The notes below the pieces were generated by a model. The model saw only the letters and a program-made list of their open reading frames with translations, did not search any database and had not been told where the DNA came from. A stretch of 64,000 nucleotides of DNA from Saccopteryx bilineata. Its lineage: Eukaryota > Chordata > Mammalia > Chiroptera > Emballonuridae. The position numbers and the translations under genes were made by a program. Of this stretch, positions 22,596 through 34,989 are shown piece by piece. The DNA lies in NCBI RefSeq assembly GCF_036850765.1, contig NC_089494.1, positions 234,812,779 to 234,876,778 of the forward strand, in the 5' to 3' direction. The first letter of the stretch is position 1, and the number at the start of each line of letters is the position of its first letter.

Positions 22596-25500
22596 TGACT
22601 GGACGGTCTTTCACCCTCTAATTTATAATACTGCCTGTATTCTAAAATCCGACCTGTTGTTCTGAGTTTGCAAGTCCTCGTCCATAGAATTTGTAAGCTA
22701 CCCAGTCCTTCCTGAACTTCTTGTCAAAGACTCTTTTCCATCTCTGTGTCTAAATTGTTCTAACTCTCTCCAGAACATCTGAAGTATTCCGGTGACTGTG
22801 CCCAGTCTCTTCCCTTTTGGTTACCATGAAACCTAAGTATTGTCCTCTTCACCATCTATTTATTGAATCTTATGAGCTGGTCAGACCAGGTCCAGGGTAG
22901 CAGTTTCTCAAATTCCTTTCTCTTCCTGGGAGATGAAACGTTAGCAGGACTTCTGAAGAATTTAAGAGTCTGTGCTTTTCATTTTATCTTTGAAACTGCA
23001 CTGTTGCCTTTCATTATTTTTCTTTAAAATATATTAATTTTAAAAAAAGAATGTTATGCTTTTTAAACCTTTTTCTTTTTGTCCAGGATTAGTCGCTCAG
23101 ATATCCTGTATATAATAATATTGTCTCCAAACTTATACACCATAGCATGTAGATATTTTCTAAATTTTAGTTGAAATATTTTCTGAAATATAATGTAAAT
23201 CATACTTAATAAGTGCTTTTTATAAGCATCATTTCAGCCTATAAAATTATATCATATTCAGAGAATTGAGTAGCTTCTTATTATTTTCAGTGGCATGTAT
23301 TAATAAATAGTATTACTATTAAGCTCCTGGATAAAATTTTGTACCAATAGTTAATATTAGTAATAATCAGGCTCTTTGCTTAATCATGAAGAAAGAATTA
23401 GAAGTTATTTTGTCTTGACTGTGTCATTTGCACTTTGGTATTGTCATGCTTTTTAAAATATGCATTTCCAGTAACTTTTCTTGGTTCCTTGCTATTTTCT
23501 GGACCACATCTTAGTAATGTGCAACCCTAACCCTTTTCATTAGGATAAATATTGTGCCAGATTTGGTTGTTTAGTCATTGTCACTAATGAGATTACAAGG
23601 ATCACGGAAAAGTTTTCTTAAAAACACATTAAGTAAGATGACCGTTGGCTCCTATGTGGAAACAAAACAAAACCCAGAGCTAATTTGGATAAAATGACCA
23701 GTTCTTTTGAGTCGGTGGCATCTGCCCTGTGCCTCCTTTGTGCTGGACGTCGAGGATGCACATATGAGGATGAGGAAGACTTCCCGCCTGCTCTCCCTCC
23801 TGTATCCGTCTTTTTGTTTTAAGTAGACTCACAATGGGTTTGAAGATGTGGGAGGCCAGTTTTGAAAATGCAGTCCTTGCAGCTGAGCCTCATTCTTACT
23901 TCATTGCTTAACACAGTACCTCCCACCATTCTTCAAAAAGTTGAACCACAAATTAAACAATAGCAGAGGGAGAGGAAAGCTAGAAAGCAGCATCAAGGGA
24001 GAAAAAATATGTTCTGTGCTTGTGAAATTCCCTCCCGAGATCCTTGTTCTGGAAGCTCATAAGTCACAGGGACCTCAGGGCCCCTGCAGGCCGCCAGCCC
24101 CAGGGAGGGAGTCACACCCTGCCGTGCACGGGAGTTTCGTGACTCAGCTCAGAAACTGAGCTTATAAAGATGTGTGTGGCCCCTTCCGCCCTCCGGCCTG
24201 CTTTATGCATGTTGGAGGACCGTGTAGGTCCCGTGCAGGCACCGAGTTTTATTTAGAGCTTTAGGCTTGGTGTTTTGTTATTTTTTCTTTTTAAGAAAAA
24301 TATCTTTCCTTCAGTTTTTTTCTTCTAATGACCGTCATACTCTCTCTTTTCCCATAAGGACTTTGGTTAAACTTCCGGTCTGCCTTTGAGCATTCATCTA
24401 AGCCTATAATTACATCAGCATCACTGCCCGATTTATGTCTCTGTACCTTCTTGGCCTGATGCCTCTTTTAAACTATGGGTACCGACCATCTCCGTATCAT
24501 CTAGCTTACTGACCACGAAGTGTAATTTCCATGGCAATGCTCCTCTCAGGGCTGAGGCATTTCTCAGTGAGAAATTCTGCAGATCATTCCTGACTGTGAA
24601 ACACAAGTGTCACTTCTGGGTTTTTTTAGATGATTCCAATCTCCCAGCCTCAGGAAATTCCCTATTTTACTTCATTATAAGAGATGCTCCCAATAAATAA
24701 CTGAACATTATTTCAAAATACAGTACAGTACTGTTTCCCAGATTCATTTATGTTCACCCTGGCCTTATGGGTTTTCCTCTCAACTGCTTTCCAATCTATT
24801 CCATTTCAGAACGTGCAGGAAGATAAATCCGCAGCCTGCCCTTCCTCCACAGTCCTCTCTCCAATCATAGCTGGAGCGAGAATGGAAGGGAAGCCTTCCC
24901 CTAATGGATAATGAGGCCCTCTATATTAGTTGCATCTTCAGGGTTACATCAACCTCTTTCTTCCCTGACATTATCAGCATAAAGGACAGAAGGCAGTTTT
25001 TAGCATTTGCCTAATTGACACAATTATAAAAGATGAGCGTTTTCCCTGAAGAGTCTACATACAGTTGAGTTGAAAGAAACAGTTGTTCTCCATCAGTAGT
25101 CATTAGGTCTCTTACCATCATTTTCTAAAGGGAATATTCAGAGACAGAAATAATCCCCTCTCCCCCAAATTATTCAGGGCTTTGGAGTTCTGGTTTTGGC
25201 TTACAAAGAGAAGGCTGCATTTTATTCCTCAAATATTTTTTTGAGTACGTAAAAATCCAAGACTGTTTTTATCAGTCTATCAAGTACAATATTTTCCTGA
25301 ATACCATGCAACTTTCTTTTTTACCTCTGTGCACAGTTACCTTTGTAACCTGAGTAGTTTAATGGGAAACATGCATCTCGCGTCAGGGCAGTTTCTGATC
25401 AGTTTTCCTGGTAATAAACAAATGACGCCTTTGTGGTCCTCCTTCCTTCTGTTCCCTTGCTCAAGTACACCGATTCTTAACATTCGGAGTGATCGCACAC

Positions 25501-27389
25501 TTCTAAAGAACAAATGAAAGCTATGGACCATCTTTCCCAAAATATACACACACTCATAAACATGTAAAAACAAATGCATCATTTTTCAGGTTTCACAGAC
25601 TCTCTGAAACTCCTTGGACAGATAGCGGAGGAAAAAGGCTCGCTCCAAGAGTCACGTAGACTTGTATATAGAGGTAACATCAGGAGCTATTCCTCAAAGT
25701 AACTGTACCAGAAAATAATTCATTTCCGTTCCCAGTATTGTATGCCCTTAGGGTCTTCCAGCTTGTATTATTGGTATAGCAGTGTTTTAACCGGGGAGTC
25801 ACCTAATTCTTTTTCTAATGCTAGCTCTCTGGCAATTGCAGATACCTAATGGTATCTCTCTGGCCTTGGTGAGGGGCCTGTAAAATGTGGAGCTGGGCAT
25901 AGAGCAGTCATTGAGAGCCTCCAGGGCACGTGGCGTCTACTGCAGCTCAGAGTGCAGCTTCTCTGGCTTGGAAAGGTGGGAAACCCCGGGGGCGTGCACA
26001 CGCTTCTTGGGCGGTCTCCTTCCAGCTTGAGCGCTTCTGCGCCAGAAGATGTCTCCTAGCCCTTTCTTTCTTCTTCTCTTTCTTTTCTTTTTATTTATTT
26101 ATTGGATGAACCATACTTCTGTTGGCCACTGTGTTCTAAGAAGACTCTGTCTACTGCTCGGATTAACCTAATTTGGGGAAGCATCTGTTCCACCACCCTC
26201 GCAATTCCCTCCAGAAGAGAGAGGGACACGCAATGAAGGATTGCCATGTGTTACATAGCCTGCAGTTCTTGAGCTCCTCGTCAGTTCACATAACCCAGCC
26301 TTTCAAAGAATTTCACTTTTTTTCCCTGTAGTTGTCAGTTTAGTTTAAACATATATAGAAACTTATGTCCTGTGACAGTTGGTTGAAAATTGGCCTAGAG
26401 CCTCCAGCTTTTAGACTGTCTAGTAATCACCGTTCTGCTACATAATTTATGTACTCATGTCTTCTGAAAAGCAGAAATTAAATTGAAGTAAGCGTTTTCC
26501 CCTACTTGCCACATCTCCAATCAGAGTTTTAACCCCCTTTCAGGCGATTTCCCCGCAGCGCATAAAAAAAAAAACACTTGACCTCAGTGAGTGTCGTCAC
26601 TCGGGAGTGGCATTCCAGGCAAAACCTTTCACCTTAGTCCCATCAAGGGACCCTCCAAGAAGGGGTCTAGAGGGACACTTTGCATACTTTCTGTCATAGC
26701 TTGAGTATGTTAAATTAAGGGTTTGTTTACTTCTTGTATCTACTTCTTGAATCTTTTGAGCTTGTCTTAAACTTTAGGATTTCTCTAAATAAATGTGCTA
26801 CTTACTTACAGGGTAGTCCAAAAGCACAAATGAAGTTAATAAATGCTCCACAGACATTCCTTTCAAGAAAATATTTGTGAACATCATTGGATGCCAAAGC
26901 AGATGTTTGGCTTTGAGAAAACTTACAAACTGTTAGTGAATGTTGACTCTGTATTTGCTTCCAAGATAATATGAATAAAGGTTGGAATTGTTGAGAGAAT
27001 ATTTTTTTCATACATGTATGGCTAAAAGAAGGCAGAGTGAATCAATTTTATAATCTCATAAAATGCCTGTGTTTTGCTTTAACACTATAACAATAAGTTG
27101 CTCGACCCTATCTCATTTGCCATTCTACCTCTACTGAGTAGTGTTAAAGGCACCGCATGGCCATATGACAGCCTGGGGGGCCAGTTCTGTTGTACACCAC
27201 CAGGAAGGTCAGATTTCACAGTAACATATCTAAAATAGATGAGAAATCTAAATGCTGTAGAATCTTACTGTAATTTGGTTTATATGGTCTTAGATGTGAT
27301 TCAATTCAGATAAACCATGGTGACTAACACACACACAGTCTCACACACTTAGAACTTCAGATTATATAACTGTTCTGATAAAGCAGAGT

Positions 27390-27640
27390 TCACCTGTACT
27401 GGAAAGTACATAAGTACCAGTGTGCAGCTCAGTGAGTTTCCACAAAGTGAACACACTGTCCTGAATCAAGCACCTCAGCATGACAACACCACAGAAACCC
27501 CCTTATGCGCCCTTCAGTTCTCGGATTCCCCCAAGGGTAACTGCTATCTATTGATATATTTCCATCACCATCCCTCTTAAATGACGTGTTATTCATTTTA
27601 GTCTTTTCCTGTTTTGTGCCATGCTAATTTGGGTTAAGTG
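27390..27640 (+). repeat. Probable old L1 3'-UTR fragment
   Basis: 'gctcagtgagtttccacaaa-gtgaacacac...', 'gcaccacagaaacccccttatgcgcccttc' and 'cccaagggtaactgctatct' follow the order of old L1M 3' UTRs ('gatgaattttcacaaa-ctgaacacacc...cagaagccccct...aaggtaaccactatc'). Diverged; tentative. Confidence 0.5.
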
Positions 27641-27687
27641 TATCTAACTATCTATCTATCTATCTATCTATTTTTCTATCTATATAT
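27640..27687. repeat. (TATC)n microsatellite
   Basis: About seven consecutive ctat units with minor interruptions ('tatctaactatctatctat...ttttctatctatatat'). It directly follows the L1-like fragment. Confidence 0.85.
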
Positions 27688-28039
27688 AACTGCATTCACT
27701 GTTCTGATGATTCTTTTCTGTTCAATAATTTTAAACACAGAGCTCTGCAGCTTTCCAGGAAAGGTCTCCCTAAAGCTTCACAAAAATCAATAAATCAGCA
27801 CTTAAGATATGCTTCAGTCAAATGCACATCCACCTAATAGATTGCTTACAGTTTTCCTTCCATGGGGATGGAATGAAAGGACTTCATTTTCTGGTTTGCT
27901 GAGGACGTGCTCTATGAAACCTGCAACATTTCCCTGATCTGCCCACTCCCGCTTCTCTGATCGGCCCCACTACCATTTTTACATCTGCTATGTGCTATGT
28001 ATAATGCTAGGTTCCAGATAACTAGATGGCTAACATATA

Positions 28040-28635
28040 CAGTGTGTCTGTAAAGTCATGGTGCACTTTTGACCGGTCACAGGAAAGCAACAAAAGATGA
28101 TAGAAATGTGAAATCTGCACCAAATAAAAGGAAAACTCACCCAGTTTCATACCTATTCAGTGCAGTTTGATGTGGGCTCATGCACAGATTTTTTAGGGCT
28201 CCTTAGGTAGCTATCCCGTATAGCCTCTACAGACTCGTCACTGACTGATGGCCTACCAGAACGGGTTTCTCCACCAAACTGCCGGTTTCCTTCAACTGCT
28301 TATCCCACCGAGTAATGTTATTCCTATGTGGTGGCACTTCGTTATAAATGTGCCGATATTCACGTTGCACTTTGGTCATGGATTCGAATTTAGCGAGCCA
28401 CAGAATACACTGAACTTTCCTCTGTACCGTCCACATATCGACTGGCATGGCCGTGGGCTGCTCCTCTGTATACATGGTGTTACGTCATCATCTGCGCATG
28501 CACACATGCTGCCATATCATCCTACAGAAACTGGGAGGGTTTTCCTTTTATTTGGTGCAGATTTCACATTTCTATTGTCTTTTGTTGCTTTCCTATGGCC
28601 GGTCAAAAGTGCATCATGACTTTACGGACACACTG
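28040..28635 (-). mobile_element. Internally deleted mariner/Tc1-like transposon with ~100-bp inverted repeats
   Basis: The two ends are inverted copies over about 100 bp: left CAGTGTGTCTGTAAAGTCAT, right (reverse strand) CAGTGTGTCCGTAAAGTCAT, continuing through 'gcacttttgaccgg' and 'ggaaagcaacaaaaga' to 'gaaatctgcaccaaataaaa', with few mismatches. The left flank ends in ta, as for mariner insertion; the right junction is less clear (tg, with ta two bases further). Only about 390 bp lie between the repeats, so the catalytic part of the transposase is missing. Confidence 0.9.
28227..28475 (-). pseudogene. N-terminal transposase fragment (helix-turn-helix) of the mariner-like element
   Basis: On the minus strand an 82-codon frame begins in the element and encodes a DNA-binding-like segment with VQCILWLAKFESMTKVQREY, then NNITRWDKQLKETGSLVEKP, typical of the paired-type helix-turn-helix region that starts Tc1/mariner-like transposases. 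After Val-Glu-Lys-Pro one base is missing relative to the expected frame; the other frame continues RSGRPSVSDESVEAIRD and shortly stops. The DDE/D catalytic domain is entirely absent, so it is a non-functional relic and can at most bind DNA. Confidence 0.75.
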
Positions 28636-28661
28636 TGTATTTTTAAAAATAAAGATTAGCA

Positions 28662-29031
28662 TCCTGGCCGGTTGGCTCAGTGGTAGAGTGTTGGCCTGGC
28701 GTGTGGAAGTCCCAGGTTCTATTCCCAGCCAGGGCACACAGGAGAAGCACCCATCTGTTTCTCCGCCCCTCCCCCTCTCCTTTCTATCTCTTTTTTTCCC
28801 TCCTGCAGCCAAGGCTCCTTTGGAGCAAAGTGCTGAGAATGGCTCCATGGCCTCTGCCTCAGGTGCGAGAATGGCTCTGGTTGCAATGGAGTAACGACTC
28901 AGATGGGCAGAGCATCGCCCCCTAGTGGGCATGTCAGGTAGATCTCAGCCAGGCACATAACAGTAGTCTGTTTCTCTGCTTCTCCGCTTCTCACTTCAGA
29001 AAAATACAAAAAATAAATAAAAAATTAAAAG
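28662..29031 (+). mobile_element. tRNA-derived bat SINE (long type)
   Basis: Head 'cctggccggttggctcagtg', a degraded B box (ggttctattcc), body as in the copy at 3624 with several substitutions, and A-rich tail 'aaaaataaataaaaaattaa'. Short tagca repeats flank it. It sits 26 bp from the mariner-like element and is more diverged than the copies at 3624 or 52754, so older. Confidence 0.9.
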
Positions 29032-29231
29032 TAGCACTATGGACAAACTGTTCTATAGCATGAATGCTACAATAAAAATTTCTTTTTAGTAGTTTTCTTT
29101 TTAGTACCTTTTATAAGGTGTATTTGCCAGTTAGTAATTGGGGTACCTATGCACACACACACAAACACACACACACACCCATATTCAAACATGCACTGTC
29201 AATATGATCAGTCACTATTTAAGATATTATC

Positions 29232-29440
29232 CAGCACCTAGCCTGTGGTGACGCAGTGGATAAAGCATCAACCTAGAATGCTGAGGCAGCTGGTTCAGAA
29301 CCCTGGGCTTGCCAGTCAAGGCACATAGGAGAAACGACTACTACAAGTTAATGGTTCCTGCTTCTCCCCCGCACCCCATTTCTCTCTCTCCTCTCTCTAA
29401 AGTCAATAAATAAGACCATTTTAAAAAAAATTAAAAATAA
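29232..29440 (+). mobile_element. tRNA-derived bat SINE (third type, 'gcctgtggtgacgcagtgg')
   Basis: The head 'tagcctgtggtgacgcagtgg...' and 'ctggttcagaaccctgggct' are the A- and B-box equivalents of another tRNA-like promoter, followed by 'gtcaaggcacataggagaaa', a pyrimidine stretch and 'aaagtcaataaataag'. A perfect 8-bp duplication, atattatc, flanks it (29224-29231, 29441-29448). Next to it, sharing part of the duplicated site, is another SINE. Confidence 0.85.
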
Positions 29441-29450
29441 ATATTATCTG

Positions 29451-29753
29451 GCCTGACTGATGGTGATGCAGTGGAGCGTCAACCTGGGACGCTGAGGACC
29501 CAGGTTCAAAACTCTGAGGTCACCAGTCTGAGCACGATATTGCCAGCTTGAGTGGGGGATCAGAGACGTGACTCCATGGCAGCTGGCTTAAAGCCTAAGG
29601 TCGCTGACTTGAGCAGAGTGCCACTGGCTTGGCTGCGGCCCCTTGGTCAAATCATGTATGAGAAGCAATCAGTGAACAACTAACAACTAAAGTGCTGCAA
29701 CTATGAGTTCATGCTTCTCATCTCTCTCCCATCCTATCTGTCTCTCTCTAATA

Positions 29754-29784
<31 letters not shown>

Positions 29785-29788
29785 ATAT
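29451..29788 (+). mobile_element. tRNA-derived bat SINE (fourth type, 'ggcctgactgatggtgatgc')
   Basis: Head 'gcctgactgatggtgatgc', 'cccaggttcaaaactctgag' (B-box-like), then repeated 'gctgac/ggcttgag' motifs and 'tatgagaagcaatcagtgaa', ending in (aaat)n. The 7-bp duplication ttatctg flanks it at 29444-29450 and 29789-29795. It is the same family as the SINE at 37075. Its tail (29755-29788) is an (AAAT)n microsatellite. Confidence 0.85.
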
Positions 29789-31547
29789 TTATCTGAACCA
29801 TTGAAACTGAAAACAGTATTATAACAACTTAAAGTCCTAAAGAGAGATGTTTTGTGTCTAAAATACATGTCAAAGAAAAATCTTTTTTAGTTACTTTTCT
29901 TTTTGTTTTGTGGGCAGGCTCTTTGTTTTATTTCTGTAGACTCAATCTCTGTATCATAAGGTCCCCTTGAGGCCTCTGACTGCCCAGGGTATCAACAAAT
30001 GCTACTTTAGGCGGCTAGGAAAGTGCCCACTCTTCAGTCATTTGAATAACGCAGTTGTCTTACCTGGAAGTGGTTGAAAGTGTCATATGTACCATATGCT
30101 AAGTATCGTTTTCAGGGCTCACTATGTGAGTGGCTGTTTTCATTCCAGTAGTAAATTGATGGTGAGTTTCTAGACGTGTTTTGACACTTGTGTCATTTTT
30201 GGTACATACAACAGATTTTTTTTTTTTTGCCGTATTTTAATTCCTCCTCAATTTAAAACTTGTTGAGAACCTAACAAATTTGAGTTCAAAAAAGAATCAA
30301 GTAAGATCTCATAGGTTTTTCTCTCATTTTATAATTTCTTTACTAGTCAGCAGAATGTGACTCAATGGACATTCCTTGGGATAGACTGATATTCCCAAGG
30401 AGAAATCTTAGGAACTTGGCTAAAAAGGGAAGTACAGCAGATCCACACACTAATGACCCTGATCTCTCAACAGCCCCCACGAGCAGCCCTCAAGCTCAGT
30501 AAATACAGGGGCTCTGTCAGAAGCAGCTCAGTATACAAAACACTTTAGGATAATAAAGAATTACTATATTCCTCTATGTTGTTAGATTTTTTTTTCTAGA
30601 GTCACTTTCTCAAGGCAACTTTATAGTGCCTTTTCAGTTTTCAATATGTTTTTTGAGATAATATTATATTATCAGCATATTTTTTACTATATAAAATATT
30701 TTAAGGTTATTAACCTAAAACACTCCGGTAAGATCAGTTATTGTATCCCTTTTGTCTACCTACAGAAAGTTTTTTAAAGTATTCTTTATTATGTGTCTAT
30801 GTATATACCTATACCTGCACATATAGTCTTTATCCATATTTCATTCAAAAAGGTGATTCATTTAGCTAATCCATTAAAAGAATATAAAAAAAGGCTCATA
30901 TACTTTGGGCCACTCTATATACATCCTAGCTTAAATGGTAAAAATTGCTCGTACTACGATCTAATGGTTCACAGGGCTATGAGAGTTACTACACAGCAAA
31001 TAAGGAAAGTAATGAATAACATGTGCAGAAACTACAGGCAAAATAATATCTGAAAAGCATATTGTGCTAGTGCACTGCTAGGTGGCATCGCAGAGAGCCA
31101 CCCTGTAAGTGTGGGGCCCCGGGGAAGAAACCCGGACTTCGCAGCACACGCTGGACACAGGACTTTTTCTGTAGGGTTCTTACTTCTGAAGGAGAGCAAC
31201 ATAGAAGAGAGAGGCCTGCGAATGGTTGAAATACTGATGCAGACCCATGGGTGGTAAAATAAATGATATATATATGGTAGAAAACAGTGTTTTTATGATG
31301 TTTCTGGATTATACATTGGGTCACTGTTGGTACTTAGAAATTTAAGGTGTTGGTTATTCTCACCCACGGATGTGTGGTTTTTGACAGACATTTGGAAGGA
31401 TTAACTTGTGCAGTGAGGTTGTTCTAGATCAGTGATTTTCTACTGGTATGCTACAAGAACTTTTACAACATGCAATACCTGACTATTTAGTCAGGAGTAC
31501 TGACTTCTTTTTCTTTAGGTTGTCAAATTTAGAAATGACAACAGCCA

Positions 31548-31938
31548 GACTTGGCCAGTTGGTTCAGTGGTAGAGCGTCATTCTGGCGTGTGGATGTCCC
31601 GGGTTCGATTCCCAGTCAGGACACACAGGAGAGGAGACTATCTGCTTCTCCACCCCTCTCCCACCCCCTTCTCTCGCTCTTACTCCTCTCTCTCTCTCTC
31701 TTCCTCTCCTGTAGCCATGGCTTGATTGGTTCAAGCAAGGTTGGCCTCAGATGCTGAGGATGGCTGCGTGGCCTCCACCTCAGGTGCTAAAGAATGGCTC
31801 AGTTGCTGAGCAATGGTGTGGTGGCCCCAGATGGAGAGAGCATTGCCCCCTAGTTGGCTTATGGGTGGATCCTGGTCAGGGCACAAGCGGGAGTCTCTCT
31901 GCCTCCCTTCTTCTCACTAAAAGAAAAAAAAAAAAAAA
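31548..31938 (+). mobile_element. tRNA-derived bat SINE (long type), full length
   Basis: 'gacttggccagttggttcag', A box, B box 'ggttcgattcc', the usual body and a pure A tail. It is flanked by a 10-bp perfect duplication, acaacagcca (31538-31547 and 31939-31948). It is inserted in the older hAT-type MITE at 31431-32290. Confidence 0.93.
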
Positions 31939-31997
31939 ACAACAGCCAACACAACAATAGCCATCTGCTGTGAATCAATCAAAATTATACCTATGTT

Positions 31998-32203
31998 GGC
32001 CCTGACCAGGTAGCTCAGTTGGTTAGAGTGTCATCCTGACATGCCAAAGTTGTGGGTTCAATCCTTGGTGAGGGCACATGCAAGAGTCAACAATGACGGC
32101 ATGAATGAGTGGAACAACGGGTCAATGTTTCTCTCTCCGTCTCTCCCCCCCTCTTCCTCTCTCTCTAAAACAAATCAATAAATAAAAATTTACCAAAAAA
32201 AAC
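31998..32203 (+). mobile_element. tRNA-derived VES-like bat SINE
   Basis: 'ggccctgaccaggtagctca', 'gttgtgggttcaatcc', 'gagggcacatgcaaga', 'gcatgaatgagtggaacaac', then a pyrimidine stretch and 'caaatcaataaataaaaat'. Second SINE inside the hAT-type MITE at 31431-32290, 60 bp after the first. Confidence 0.88.
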
Positions 32204-33065
32204 CCCAATAATATGATTTTTGGTGTGCCATAGAATTTTAGTTATTAGTTTATGTGTGCCATGAGATGAAAAGGGTTGAAAATCTAGACTATTATGGAAA
32301 TTGTATAAATGTAGAATCAATGTACAAAAGTCAATAAAATAAACTAATGAGTGAAGTAGTGACCTTTCATCAGGTAGAAACAAAACAACTCTTTCAAACC
32401 CCTCAGATACAAGGGCTTCCGCTGTTTCTTGAATCTCTTCCAAACCACCACCTTTAGCCTGCTGAGAGCAGAAGCAGATGCCTTAGCTATCACCAGCAGC
32501 GGTGTGATTTGGGGGATGTCTACCACGGCATCATCAGATTGGTTCTATTTGGCATTGTTCTTGCCAAGGGGAGTTCATATTCTGTTTTTAATACCTAAAT
32601 TAACCACACCCACAGAGTTGATGGAAATCCACAGCCAACTCTAATTTGGGAGCACTGGAAATTGTGGTGTCAAGCAGAGAGAGCAGTGGTTGGCTGTAGG
32701 AGCCGTGAGAAAGAGAACAAAGTTTAATCCAGCTCTTCCCTGATACCCCTTTGAAGCATTAATACTAGCGGCAGTGCACAGTTGTCTCCTTTATGACACA
32801 TTCACTTACGAAAAACTACCACTGTTTTCTAGCTCCATGGATGTACCATGGTATGACTTCACATGTGTTTACATTGTAAGACTGTCAGATGGTGAATAGA
32901 ATTTGAAAAATGCTCTTAAATAGTTCTATCTATTCACATCCATTTCCCATTTGATTTTTAGTCCATGGTGAGAATTCTTTTTTGAAATTTATTAAATGAT
33001 AGCTATAGCCCGTGTCTAAAACAGTGGCCTAGAGCTAGTAGACTGCCAGTTTATATTTGCCTGTT

Positions 33066-33807
33066 AAGAAAAACTGTGGGAAGCAGTATGGAGTTACCTC
33101 AGGAGCTTAAAAATGAAACTGCCTTATGACATAGCAATTCCACTTCTGGGAATATATCCATAAAAACCCAAAACAATAATTCAAAAGAATATATGCACCC
33201 CTATGTTCATTGCAGCATTATTTACAATAGCCAAGATTTGGAAGCAGCCCTAATGCCCATCAGTAGATGTGTAGAGTTTAAAAGCTGTGGTACATTTATA
33301 CAGTGGAACACTACTTGGCTATAAAAAAATAAAAATTAAAAATAAAGGAAATCTTAACTTTGGCAACAGCATGGATGGACCTGGAGAGTATTGTGTTAAG
33401 TAAAATAAGTCAGTCAGGGAAAAACAAGTATCATATGATTTCATTCATATGTGGAATCTAATGATCAAAATAAACTAACAAACAAAATAGATACAAACTC
33501 TTAGATACGGAGAACAGGCTGTCAGAGGGGAGAGTGTTGAGGAAGCTGAGTGAAAAAGGTGAAGGGATTAGTGAAGGGAAGAAACTAGGATACACAGACA
33601 ACAGGGTGGGGATTACAAGATGGACAGGGGGTGAGGGGGGAGAGGGTAAAAGGGGTAGATGGTGATGGAGGGAGACGACTTACAGTGGTGAACACACACT
33701 GCAATATACAGATGATGCATTATAGAATTGTACACTGGGTAATTATATGGATAACCTATATAATTTTATTAACCAGTAACACCCTAATAAATTCAATTTT
33801 AAAAAAG
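33066..33807 (+). mobile_element. L1 retrotransposon, 3' fragment
   Basis: Typical L1 3' end: the last part of ORF2 ('cacttctgggaatatatcc', 'ttcattgcagcattattta', 'aagatttggaagcagccc', 'catggatggacctgga', 'tatgatttcattcatatgtg'), then a G-rich 3' UTR ('acagggtggggattacaaga', 'ggggtgaggggggagag') and an A-rich tail near 33800. 5' truncated to about 740 bp and with many frame breaks, so not active. The 3' UTR has a G-rich stretch, as is usual for L1. Confidence 0.9.
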
Positions 33808-33839
33808 TGTTTAAGATAACCAAAATAGAAAAAAATAAA

Positions 33840-34463
33840 ACTATGTCCACACAAAACCTGCACACAATGTTTATAACAGCTTTATTCATAATTGCCAATA
33901 CTAGAAGCAACCCAGATGCCCTTCATTGGTTGAGTAGATAAATGAACTCTAATATATCCAAACAATGGAATTTTACTCAAGGTAAAAAGAAATTAGCTAT
34001 CAAGCCATGAAAAGACATAGAGGAAACCTAAATACATATTACTAAGTGGGAAAAAAAAGCCTATCTAAAAAGGCTAAATACTGTAGAGTTCAGCTATTTG
34101 ACATTATGGAGAACGTAAAAAGATTAGTGGTTGCCAGGAGTTGGGCTAAAGGATAAATAGGCACAGCACATAGGACTGTTAGGTCAGTGTAGCTGTTGGG
34201 TACAATACTACAATAATGAATACCTGTTGTTATACATTGTCCAAACCCAGACAATGTGTAACACCAAGAATGAACTGGAATATGAAGTATGGGCTTTGGC
34301 TGGTAGTGATGGTCAATGCAGGTTCATGGGTTGTAACAAATGTACTGCTCCAGGACAGGATGCTAACACTGGAAAAGTCTATGCATATGTAGGGAGAGGA
34401 GCTACATGGATACTTCCGTACTGTCCACCCAGTTTTGCTGTAAATCTAAAATTACCTTAAAAA
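33840..34463 (+). mobile_element. Older L1 retrotransposon, 3' fragment
   Basis: Same architecture as the previous copy but more diverged: 'ataacagctttattcataat', 'agaagcaacccagatgccc', 'caatggaattttactcaagg', 'attactaagtgggaaaaaa', 'ggttgccaggagttgggct', and a 3' UTR ending 'ctaaaattaccttaaaaata'. It follows the previous L1 head to tail, so either the two inserted separately or the second is an old host for the first. Confidence 0.8.
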
Positions 34464-34478
34464 TAAAGTTAATTTTTA

Positions 34479-34697
34479 TTTATTTATTTTTAATTTTCTC
34501 ATTGATTTGAGAGAAAGAATGGGAGAGAAGGGGGAAGGAAGAGAGAGAGAAGCATCAATTCATTGTCCCACTTAGTTGTTCCATTTAGTTGTGTACTCAC
34601 TGATTGCTTCTCTTATGTGCCCTGACTGGGGATCGAACCCACAATCTCAGTGCAGCCAGAATGACTCTTAATTCACTGAGCAACCCAACCAGGGCCC
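34479..34697 (-). mobile_element. tRNA-derived VES-like bat SINE, minus strand
   Basis: The plus strand shows the T-rich tail, then 'ttgatttgagagaaagaatg', and finally the reversed promoter boxes 'ggggatcgaacccacaatct' and 'gagcaacccaaccagggccc'. It is flanked by similar segments taaagttaattttta (34464-34478) and taaagtgattaattttta (34698-34715), an imperfect target duplication. Confidence 0.85.
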
Positions 34698-34989
34698 TAA
34701 AGTGATTAATTTTTAAATAAAGGTTTAAAAAAAAGAAAATGTCATAAAAATTGCTTCCAAAAAAAAAATGAAGACTAACAGTGAAAAAGCCCATTAATGG
34801 TCTGATACTCATTGGTTCCTTTATATGTACTCAGTGTCATTTTGTAAAATGGCTGGACTCTGGGAGGAAATTCAAAGAAGGAATTAGAAATGTCTCATAT
34901 AGCAACCTTTTAGTGAGTGCCTATGTTGGATCAGCACTAGGAACACAAACATGAAGAGACTGGTTCACTCTGCGAGCAGCTCTGAGCCT

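Larger units (their letters stand above)
31431..32290. mobile_element. hAT-type MITE split by two SINE insertions
   Basis: The left part begins 'cagtgattttctactggtatg' (31432) and runs to 31547; the right part (32204-32290) ends 'gtgtgccatgagatgaaaag...ggttgaaaatctag'. Read on the minus strand the right end is 'gattttcaacccttttcatc', the inverted partner of the left end. Two SINEs (31548-31938 and 31998-32203) sit inside. The MITE must therefore predate both. Confidence 0.65.

Noticed and set aside
28595..28932. Paired ~100-codon frames on both strands
   Set aside because: Both come from the long-type SINE at 28662-29031, as do similar frames at 6472-6923, 43073-43386, 51325-51675, 52680-53188, 60355-60758 and 63091-63510.
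33066..34463. Active L1
   Set aside because: Both copies are 3' fragments with frame breaks and no ORF1 or complete ORF2.
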